Part shown: one piece after another, positions 1 to 5,421 of the stretch
How positions within the stretch are numbered: the stretch's first letter is position 1
Layout of the letters: every line of letters begins with the position of its first letter
Source of the DNA: JBDUCV01 sp040003255
GTDB lineage: Bacteria > Actinomycetota > Actinomycetes > Mycobacteriales > Jatrophihabitantaceae
Direction: 5' to 3'
Length of the DNA stretch: 17,702 nt
Assembly (NCBI GenBank): GCA_040003255.1
Contig: JBDUCV010000050.1
Location: 1 to 17,702 of the forward strand
Translations under genes and position numbers: made by a program
The notes under the pieces: generated by a model
Seen by the model: only the letters and a program-made list of their open reading frames with translations
The model's database searches: none
Told to the model about the DNA's origin: nothing

Positions 1-187
1 CTCGGCCTTCGCCGCACAGCGGGCGCACTAGGAGCAGCCCCTAAGCCGATCAAGATTGAGCGGTTGGAACCGCTATAGGCATGGTCTCCACACGGGATTG
101 ATTCGCGGCGCAGAACAGCAATGCCTGTCACCCGACTTACGGGATGGCGGCACTTCGTCAGCGGGCGGAGCGAGCCTCTCCGCGCAG

Positions 188-616
188 ATGAGGATGTTTC
201 TTGCCGCACGGGTGCTCAGCTGGAATCCTTCCCAAATGCGCTGGCGGAAGCGGTCCACCGCCAACGAAATAGCCGAGAGATCGGTAGCCCGAGCCAGGCG
301 ACTCCTGAAGGCCCAGGACGCCGATCTCATCGCGTCGGTGTTCCATTACGGCGCAGTTGACATTGATGCCGCGCACCTCGTGGTCTGGGTGTTGCTCACC
401 AGCCCACCCGAAGCCATCCCACCCTGGTGCTTTTACCCGGAGCGGCCAGATGGACAGTCGATTGCGCCAGATCTTCGGTCGAAGTTGATCGACATTCAGG
501 CGCTGGTCCGCTCGTGCCTGGCGCGGGAGGAGTGGCCTAACGCCGCCCACGTCTCCGTCGGATTTGACTCTGCCCAACGGGTGGATGAAGGCGGGGGGTG
601 GTACTACTTCAAGTGA
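188..616 (+). CDS. hypothetical protein, unrecognised family
   Basis: I do not recognise this protein. The frame is open from a TTG at 56, but codons before about 188 have poor G/C third-position bias and read like non-coding DNA, so I place the start at ATG 188; ATG 194 and ATG 236 are alternatives and none has a good Shine-Dalgarno. The well-behaved part is the last 120 residues: an Arg/Ala-rich helix (NEIAERSVARARRLLKAQ), a segment with FHYGAVDIDAAHLVVWVLL, then a helix and a C-terminal stretch ending GGGWYYFK. The mix of amphipathic helices and hydrophobic strands looks like one small soluble alpha/beta domain. There is no signal peptide or membrane span. The gene stands alone and converges on the ABC transporter stump at 604-723. 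Function unknown. Confidence 0.5.
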   Translation: MRMFLAARVLSWNPSQMRWRKRSTANEIAERSVARARRLLKAQDADLIASVFHYGAVDIDAAHLVVWVLLTSPPEAIPPWCFYPERPDGQSIAPDLRSKLIDIQALVRSCLAREEWPNAAHVSVGFDSAQRVDEGGGWYYFK

Positions 617-723
617 CGTTGCGATTGGATCGTGCTCACGCGCCCCGGCTCGAGCGTGAACGACAGCCGGTCGACGACGAGCTTGCCGCCGGAGCTCTTA
701 CTCAGGTCGTGCACTTCGATCAT
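604..723 (-). pseudogene. N-terminal stump of an ABC transporter ATP-binding protein
   Basis: From ATG 723 the minus strand encodes MIEVHDLSKSSGGKLVVDRL followed by SFTLEPGRV. This is the standard beginning of an ABC-2 type ATPase (MIEVxxLTKxYGxxxAVDxLSFxVxPGxV), where a GFLGPNGAGKST-like Walker A should follow. Here similarity stops right after GRV and the frame hits TAG at 604-606 after 39 codons, so Walker A, Q-loop, signature and Walker B are all missing. It lies 37 nt downstream of the membrane protein gene ending at 761, the usual order for such transporters, so it was probably co-transcribed with it. The similarity break at about 635-640 marks a deletion or rearrangement junction. The product cannot bind ATP. 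Confidence 0.6.
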
Positions 724-760
724 GATTTTCCCAAAGTTTGCTCACGCACTAGCGGATTGA

Positions 761-1297
761 TCATGAGTTTCGGTCGACTGCGCGCAGAAACCAGACGAGC
801 AGCCCTGCAGGGATCGCAGCGACGACGGCGAAGGCCGGCACCATCGACATCGACGACACCGGCGAGGTGGGATCGGCGCGCGAGCCGAACCACTGATCCA
901 CCGAGATGCTGATGCTCTCCAGAACGAAGAGCGCCAGCATCGCTGCACTGATCAGCAGCCCCCAGCTTTCGCGTCGCCAACACGCCACCGCGGCGGTCGC
1001 CAGCAGCGGAAGTCGGATCGCGAGGTCCTGCACGTAGACCGGGTCGACCACCAGGCCGGTCCCGTCCAGCACCGAGGTCGGGGTCGGGCTGAGCACGGCT
1101 GGCACGATCTCCCGCAGCCAGGCCGCCGCGTTCAGCACGACGATGACAAGCGCCGCCGCGGCAATGCCCCGCGCCGGGACCGGATCGGACAGGCGTGCGG
1201 CGAAGGCGTCGAGATCCGCAGCCCGCAGCAGCAGCACCGTGCTCCACACGGCCAGTCCGAGGTAGGCGACGTAGAGGAGGAACAGGTTGTTCAACAT
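761..1297 (-). CDS. multi-span membrane protein
   Basis: 178 residues with about four or five hydrophobic helices: residues 5-25 (FLLYVAYLGLAVWSTVLLL), about 43-65, about 93-108, about 112-130 and about 150-172. The stretches NAAAWLREIVPAVL and LVVDPVYVQDLAIRLPLL, and later ISISVDQWFG, resemble an uncharacterised actinobacterial membrane family that I recall only by pattern. No enzymatic motif is visible. The start at ATG 1297 has no clear Shine-Dalgarno. The frame stays open upstream without obvious coding character, so the N-terminus may be shortened relative to the family. The only partner in the same direction is the broken ABC ATPase at 604-723, which suggests this was the membrane or accessory component of a transporter that is now orphaned. 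Confidence 0.65.
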   Translation of the reverse strand: MLNNLFLLYVAYLGLAVWSTVLLLRAADLDAFAARLSDPVPARGIAAAALVIVVLNAAAWLREIVPAVLSPTPTSVLDGTGLVVDPVYVQDLAIRLPLLATAAVACWRRESWGLLISAAMLALFVLESISISVDQWFGSRADPTSPVSSMSMVPAFAVVAAIPAGLLVWFLRAVDRNS

Positions 1298-1408
1298 TTC
1301 AGCACCGCAGATTGGGAGCGGTCCGTGCGGATTCTCGTTGTCGGTGCTGGCTGTCGCTCGCCATCTGCGCGCTGAATCATGACGACTGACGGCCGTTGAT
1401 GTCGCGGG

Positions 1409-2044
1409 TTAGGACGAGAGGCTGAACGGCGGGTACCGGTCGGTGACCAGGATCAGGGCGTAGGCGATCACCCGGTTGTGCCAGCGGATCACGCCCTGCA
1501 CGAAGTCGAAGATGCCTCGCGGGTACCTTCCGGTGAACAGAATTACAAACCAGGCGACGATGACCACCACCATGGTGGCGATCTCTAGGAATAACAGCAC
1601 GATGAAGTGGGGGATGGCCAGGAACCACTTCACTAGCGGCAGCCACCGGTTCAGCTCACGCTGCGCGTCGGGATAGACGTAGTCGAGGTGGACCGACTGG
1701 TGATCGTCGGTGGACGGGTACCGGTCGTCCATCAGGGTCAGGTAGACGCCGACACGATTCCCGAACCGCTGCAGCTCGAGGTTCCAGTCGAACCACCAGC
1801 GCGGGTACTTCTGCCGGACCAGGATCATCAGCAGCGGAGCGAGGAATAGCAGACCACCGGCCCCGGCCGCCACTTCTGAGGTCCTGGCGCCCGAGGTCCA
1901 CTGCCACGTTCCCCCCGACACCGCGCCCAGCACAACCGCGACCGGGATGATCACCACGATGCGGAAGGCCGTGGTCAGGCGATTCAGCGCCCGATCCGGG
2001 TAGTCGACCGAGAACTGAACCGGGTAGGTCGTCGTCGGTTGCAT
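1409..2044 (-). CDS. DUF4389 domain membrane protein
   Basis: 211-residue membrane protein matching the DUF4389 pattern. Helices lie near residues 25-43, 62-76, 135-170 (long, Ile/Val-rich) and 190-200. A distinctive block occurs twice: KYPRWWFDWNLELQRFGNRV ending DDRYP at residues 79-110, and RYPRGIFDFVQGVIRWHNRV ending TDRYP at residues 173-205. The protein therefore contains two copies of a (R/K)YP-FD-RxxNRV-Y-DRYP unit, each next to a membrane segment. The start is ATG 2044 because an AAGGGG Shine-Dalgarno sits just upstream; the ORF could extend to 2077 but that has no such support. A TAGCGT -10 box (2081-2076) and a 13-bp palindrome lie directly upstream. The biochemical role of the family is unknown to me. 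Confidence 0.85.
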   Translation of the reverse strand: MQPTTTYPVQFSVDYPDRALNRLTTAFRIVVIIPVAVVLGAVSGGTWQWTSGARTSEVAAGAGGLLFLAPLLMILVRQKYPRWWFDWNLELQRFGNRVGVYLTLMDDRYPSTDDHQSVHLDYVYPDAQRELNRWLPLVKWFLAIPHFIVLLFLEIATMVVVIVAWFVILFTGRYPRGIFDFVQGVIRWHNRVIAYALILVTDRYPPFSLSS

Positions 2045-2055
2045 CGTCGCCCCTT

Positions 2056-2068
2056 CTGAACCGTTCAG
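2056..2068. promoter_or_regulatory. candidate operator palindrome, CTGAAC-N1-GTTCAG
   Basis: A perfect 6-bp inverted repeat with a single central base sits between the putative -10 box (TAGCGT, minus strand, 2081-2076) and the Shine-Dalgarno of the DUF4389 gene. If transcription starts near 2069, the palindrome covers the first transcribed bases, where a repressor would block initiation or early elongation. The form is typical of operators of TetR-type or similar dimeric repressors. No regulator is encoded next to it. Confidence 0.4.
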
Positions 2069-2122
2069 TGGCTCCACGCTAGTGCAGCCTCCATCCGTTG
2101 CCGACCCCCGACCTGTAACTAG

Positions 2123-2407
2123 TCATGCGGAGCCGAAGCGAGATGCCCTCAGCAGTCGCCACAGCACGCCTGCGGTGGCGAGCGCAATGATCCCGACCGG
2201 CACGACGACTGGCCATCCAGGCGGGTGGCCACGGATGTCGGCGACGAAGGGTGTTACAAGGATCGGTAGGCAGGTGAGTCCGAGGAAGGTGAGTTTGCCG
2301 GCGGCAGTTGAGTCCACCGTGGCTTTCTTCCTTGCCGGATGATCTTGGCGGAGTTGTGCGGTGGCGCACTCGTCCTGCGGGACTTGCCAAGCCCACTCCG
2401 GCGTCAC
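2123..2407 (-). CDS. small membrane protein with two predicted helices
   Basis: About 94 residues if started at GTG 2407; the frame is open further up to 2503, but that part is antisense-like sequence over the end of the Asp-box gene. The N-terminal third is polar (QDECATAQLRQDHPARKK). Two hydrophobic segments follow, LTFLGLTCLPILVTPFVADI and VVVPVGIIALATAGVLWRLL, then a short basic tail. The start is uncertain: there is no Shine-Dalgarno and GTG 2407 lies in the loop of the hairpin at 2394-2428. It reads in the same direction as the DUF4389 gene, 78 nt upstream of that gene's start, and the promoter boxes of the latter lie in between. No family recognised. Confidence 0.45.
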   Translation of the reverse strand: MTPEWAWQVPQDECATAQLRQDHPARKKATVDSTAAGKLTFLGLTCLPILVTPFVADIRGHPPGWPVVVPVGIIALATAGVLWRLLRASRFGSA

Positions 2408-2428
2408 TTGTTGGGGGACGCCGGAGTG
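2394..2428 (-). terminator. 12-bp hairpin after the Asp-box gene
   Basis: A perfect 12-bp inverted repeat (CACTCCGGCGTC at 2394-2405 and its complement at 2417-2428) with an 11-nt loop begins 7 nt after the stop codon of the secreted protein gene. There is no U-tract, which is common for high-GC actinobacterial terminators. The hairpin overlaps the probable start region of the next gene (2123-2407), so it could also influence that gene's translation. Confidence 0.6.
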
Positions 2429-2435
2429 ACGTGCG

Positions 2436-3920
2436 CTACCGGTTTCGAATCGGTGAAGTGGGAGCCGCGTGATCGGACGCCGCGCCCGCGATGGCGTGGT
2501 CACCGCTGGAGGTGTTGACGTATCCGCTCGCCGCCGCGATCAACCCGCCGGTGGGCACGTAGGTGGCTTGGTCGAAGGCGAATCCGCCGCTGGCCACTTG
2601 TGCGACCGAGAACGCGCCGAACGCCCTGCCGCCGACCCAGGAGGTCGAGATGTAGTCGCCGACCATCCGGCCCTGACTGGTGTTGGGGGTGAGCGCGATA
2701 TAAAACGGACCCGCGACGTCGGTGTGGATGCCCCAGGTGGCGCCACCGTTGTTGGACTGGATGTAGCCGACCTCGAGTTGGCACGGGTTGGTGGCGCGCC
2801 TGCCGCAGGACGTGTTGCGGTAGAAGTAGTACGTCAGCCCGAGCTGTGCCGTCGCACCAGATGTCGCCGGGTTCACGCCCAGGCCGGGGATGAACTGATC
2901 GACCGAACTCGTGGTGGCGTCGACCGGCACCCGACTGACCGCGGACCAGGTCACGCCGTCGGTCGAGGTCGAGAACACGATGTCGTTTGACTTGCAACCC
3001 CGGCGGAACCGGCAGTCCTGCCAGGCGACGTATACCTTGCCCGCCGCGTCGATCTCCGCGGTCGGCAACGGGCCGGACCGCAAGTTCCCCGCCGGCGCGT
3101 GGTCGCTCACCGCCGACACCGTCACCGTCGAGCTCCAGGAGGCGCCTCCGTTTGTGGAGCGCCACGCGATGATCGCCGACTCGTTGGCGTTCGCGGCCGG
3201 GACGATGACCGTGCCGTCCGGCTGCACCACCGGCTGGCCGCCGAGCCCGGTGGCGTTGTTGCCGGTGTTGAGCGCCGGGCCCCAGGTCAGGCCGCCGTCG
3301 GTCGAGGTCGACATCTTTTCCCGGTCGCCGTCGGCGTTGTCGTCGAACTCGGTGTAGCAGTGGCCGTAGAAGGGGTTAGCCAAGGTGTTGTCGCAGACGG
3401 TCCAGTTCTTGTCGAAGCTGGTGCTGCCGGACGCGACGGTGACCGGATTGCCGAAGGTGTGGCCACCGTCGGTCGAGCGGCTGACGAACACGTTCGGCAC
3501 CTGGACCGCGGACGTGATGGGGATCGACGAGATCAGCCAGACGGCGTGCGCGGCGTCGTAGGCCACGCTCGGGTCGCTGACCCGTTCGAAGCTGCCACTA
3601 CCGCCGCTGTACGGGGTGATGCCCGGCAGCGTGCCCTGGGTCCAGGTCGCGCCGCTGTCGGTGCTCGTCGAGTAGGCGATATCGGAGGACCCGCCGTTGT
3701 AGAACCGCCCACTCTGCGTGACGGTGACGATGGTGCTGCCGAACGCGAAGGTGTCAGGCTCGACCGTGGTCTTGTGCTGACTTGTGGTGTCGGTGAACGG
3801 GTCCACGATGATCTGCGTCAGTGGAACCGATGCGTGCGCGGTTGGCACGTTCAGCGCCATCATAGCCGCCGCGGCAGCGACGATCCCCGTGCCTCGTCCT
3901 ACAGTTCTGGCTGCCCGCAT
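2436..3920 (-). CDS. secreted BNR/Asp-box (sialidase-like beta-propeller) protein
   Basis: 494 residues from ATG 3920, chosen because GGAG lies 7 nt upstream and the protein then opens with a signal peptide: basic MRAARTVGR, an Ala-rich core, and a likely AHA|S cleavage after residue 30. The open frame extends to 4013 but overlaps the neighbouring gene at 4001-4240. The mature protein carries six Asp-box motifs (S-T/N-D/N-x-G-x-T/S-W/F): STDSGATW 86-93, STDGGHTF 149-156, STDGGLTW 206-213, STNGGASW 255-262, STDGVTW 319-325, SNNGGATW 389-396. These mark the turns of a six-bladed propeller as in sialidases and related exported proteins. Several Cys (for example CDNT, GHCY, DCRFRRGC, TSCGRR, NPCQ) could form disulfides. 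I cannot identify the sialidase arginine triad, so enzymatic activity is not claimed. A TATGGT box at 3961-3956 may be its -10. Confidence 0.85.
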   Translation of the reverse strand: MRAARTVGRGTGIVAAAAAMMALNVPTAHASVPLTQIIVDPFTDTTSQHKTTVEPDTFAFGSTIVTVTQSGRFYNGGSSDIAYSTSTDSGATWTQGTLPGITPYSGGSGSFERVSDPSVAYDAAHAVWLISSIPITSAVQVPNVFVSRSTDGGHTFGNPVTVASGSTSFDKNWTVCDNTLANPFYGHCYTEFDDNADGDREKMSTSTDGGLTWGPALNTGNNATGLGGQPVVQPDGTVIVPAANANESAIIAWRSTNGGASWSSTVTVSAVSDHAPAGNLRSGPLPTAEIDAAGKVYVAWQDCRFRRGCKSNDIVFSTSTDGVTWSAVSRVPVDATTSSVDQFIPGLGVNPATSGATAQLGLTYYFYRNTSCGRRATNPCQLEVGYIQSNNGGATWGIHTDVAGPFYIALTPNTSQGRMVGDYISTSWVGGRAFGAFSVAQVASGGFAFDQATYVPTGGLIAAASGYVNTSSGDHAIAGAASDHAAPTSPIRNR

Positions 3921-4000
3921 GGTGGACTCCTCGCCGACGGTGTGACTGACAACGGACCATACCGCGAGATGGAGCTGACCCGCCGATCGCACGCCCGCGA

Positions 4001-4240
4001 CTAGATACCCCATCCTCGACCGGGCTCAGGGCGCGCGTAGTTATGCAGGTGGTCCAAGATGCCCGGTGCGTGGCGCTCAAGCTCTGCGGCGGCCTGCCTC
4101 GCTTCCCGCTCCAACCGCTGACCCTCAGCGGTCATCCGATCCCGCGGCCGAATGTAGATCGCCGTCCACGCGTCGAGCGCGTCGGTGTACTTCTTGACCA
4201 GGCTGCGAACCGTTCGCTCTGCGTCGTCATCACAGTGCAT
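4001..4240 (-). CDS. small charged helical protein
   Basis: 79 residues, rich in Arg, Glu and Ala, predicted almost wholly helical: residues 8-30 (RTVRSLVKKYTDALDAWTAI), then EGQRLEREARQAAAELERHA at about 39-58, and a short tail ending PGRGWGI. No membrane span, signal or known motif. The start at ATG 4240 is supported by a TAGCAT -10 box (4253-4248) exactly 7 nt upstream, which would give a leaderless transcript; there is no Shine-Dalgarno. It is followed 80 nt later by the Asp-box gene in the same direction. Function unknown. Confidence 0.55.
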   Translation of the reverse strand: MHCDDDAERTVRSLVKKYTDALDAWTAIYIRPRDRMTAEGQRLEREARQAAAELERHAPGILDHLHNYARPEPGRGWGI

Positions 4241-4247
4241 GTCTCGG

Positions 4248-4253
4248 ATGCTA
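4248..4253 (-). promoter_or_regulatory. -10 box (TAGCAT) of a leaderless transcript
   Basis: The TAnnnT hexamer ends 7 nt before ATG 4240 on the minus strand, the spacing expected when transcription begins at the A of the start codon. No clear -35 is visible. Confidence 0.4.
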
Positions 4254-4351
4254 GAACGTCCAGAGCAGTAGCCCGCATTCGACGGTCAAGCCGGCCGGTC
4301 GTAACTTCGAGGTACCGGTGCAGCTACGAGTGGCTGATGAACCAGAGCGAC

Positions 4352-4804
4352 CTAGAATCTGCCCTGATCGACCCTGGAGGCAGAGCGATGGACCTCGACG
4401 AGCAGATCGCGCCCCGATAGCCGAATCAACGTCTGGCTGTTCTTGGCGCGCTTGGGCTTGGCGACCTTGGCCGGCAACGCGCCGACCTGCGCCATCGCCA
4501 TTTCGATCCAGGGGGCCGCGAGTTCCGGCGCTGTCACCCACGTCAAAGGCAGCGAAACGTAGCCAGCCATCGGCCGCTCGGGCGGTCCAAATGGACTGGC
4601 ACCCTCCGCTGCCGCGAGTTCCGCTCTGCTGGTCTCGTCCAGGATCCGGACGCCTACCGAAGATCCGAACAGCCCGGCGAACATGTTCCCGTTCACGAAC
4701 GCGCCAAGGTTGCCGAACATCGGCTTCACCTCCACGGCCGGCGCATTCGGAATCAGCGCGCGAAAGAGGATCTTGTCGTCGTCTGTCGGCTTCGGGATCT
4801 GCAT
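4352..4804 (-). CDS. TfoX N-terminal domain protein with abnormal C-terminal tail
   Basis: 150 residues from ATG 4804 (AAAGG just upstream). The TfoX N-domain signature is clear: VKPMFGNLGAFVNGNMFAGL at residues 26-45, then GVRILDETSR, a SPFGPPERPMAGYVSLP block at 70-86, and a helix PELAAPWIEMAMAQVGALPA at 93-112 followed by Lys/Arg-rich KVAKPKRAK. In relatives the chain normally ends at such a basic tail. Here about 27 more residues (from SQTLIRLSG) follow until a TAG that lies inside the -10 box of the plus-strand stump. The tail is probably junction sequence. The gene follows the SRPBCC gene by 25 nt in one operon. Actinobacterial proteins of this type are not known to act in competence; the function is open. 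Confidence 0.8.
   Translation of the reverse strand: MQIPKPTDDDKILFRALIPNAPAVEVKPMFGNLGAFVNGNMFAGLFGSSVGVRILDETSRAELAAAEGASPFGPPERPMAGYVSLPLTWVTAPELAAPWIEMAMAQVGALPAKVAKPKRAKNSQTLIRLSGRDLLVEVHRSASRVDQGRF
4353..4420 (+). pseudogene. promoter-RBS-start stump of a lost plus-strand gene
   Basis: On the plus strand a TAGAAT -10 box (4353-4358), a GGAGG Shine-Dalgarno (4376-4380) and ATG 4388 at 7-nt spacing form a textbook expression signal. The reading frame encodes only MDLDEQIAPR and stops at TAG 4418-4420. Just beyond lies the C-terminal part of the TfoX-domain gene read from the other strand. The simplest reading is that the rest of a plus-strand gene was deleted or moved and the TfoX-domain gene was joined at about 4415-4435. 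A genuine 10-residue peptide is possible but less likely. Confidence 0.35.
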
Positions 4805-4829
4805 GGACGTGCCTTTCGAGACTGGATCG

Positions 4830-5258
4830 TCAGGCGCCAAGCGCTCCGGCCAGCTTGTCGATGTTTGCAACCTCGACCCGGACCTGCTTGTTGATCATCG
4901 GTGTCATGAGGACCATCAGCCCGCGGGGCTTCAAGTCGAGGGTGAACGTGACTTCGGTCGATCCGGGGACTGTTTCGCGCAAGACAAAAGACCCGGTCGG
5001 GCGAGCCCTGCCGTCCGTGACCTCGAAGTCGAGCCGGGTCGGCCCGTCATACCGAGTGATCCTGTAGTCGCCGGGAATCGAGCGACCCCCAGGTCCATTC
5101 ATCGTCTGGGCGAATTGCGCGCCGACGCCGGAGCCGAAGACATGCCTGATGCTGGTCACATCCGGACGCCAGGACGGATTGTTCGTTCCGTCAGCCAAGA
5201 ATGCGAATACCTCTGCGATCGGACGGTTCACGATAACGCTGTGCTCTGCGTGCGCCAT
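4830..5258 (-). CDS. SRPBCC (polyketide cyclase/dehydrase-like) family protein
   Basis: 142 residues. It starts with the typical START/Bet v1-like strand and helix, MAHAEHSVIVNRPIAEVFAF, followed by LADGTNNPSWRPDV, a GVGAQFAQTMNGPGG strand-turn, RITRYDGPTRLDFEV, GSFVLRE, TEVTFTLDLKPRGLM, and a final long helix INKQVRVEVANIDKLAGAL. This order fits the SRPBCC fold, a hydrophobic-ligand pocket closed by the C-terminal helix. ATG 5258 is favoured because a TAGGGT -10 box (5271-5266) lies exactly 7 nt upstream, giving a leaderless mRNA; the frame is open to 5333 but without other support. It is the first gene of a two-gene operon with the TfoX-domain protein. Ligand unknown. Confidence 0.85.
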   Translation of the reverse strand: MAHAEHSVIVNRPIAEVFAFLADGTNNPSWRPDVTSIRHVFGSGVGAQFAQTMNGPGGRSIPGDYRITRYDGPTRLDFEVTDGRARPTGSFVLRETVPGSTEVTFTLDLKPRGLMVLMTPMINKQVRVEVANIDKLAGALGA

Positions 5259-5265
5259 GACTTTG

Positions 5266-5271
5266 ACCCTA
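5266..5271 (-). promoter_or_regulatory. -10 box (TAGGGT) of the SRPBCC-TfoX operon
   Basis: TAnnnT hexamer separated by 7 nt from ATG 5258 on the minus strand, consistent with a leaderless start. The -35 region has no clear match. Confidence 0.4.
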
Positions 5272-5421
5272 CCGAGCCGTGCGACCGATCTATCTCGGCC
5301 ATCCACGCTGCACAGGCGTTCGGGTACTGACATGTCGACCAGCCTGGCGAGAGGTCGGCACCAGGCGCCCGCGCTCTGGTGTACTTCGGGGATTGTGCAG
5401 CGACAGGGGGCCTAATCCTAG

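Noticed and set aside
1..78. Possible tail of an upstream gene at the window edge
   Set aside because: One frame (positions 2-31, ending QRAH then TAG) has good codon bias and another stays open to 78, but the pieces are too short to choose or identify.
3921..4013. Longer start for the Asp-box protein at 4013
   Set aside because: It overlaps the neighbouring gene, has no Shine-Dalgarno, and would bury the signal peptide behind 31 extra residues.
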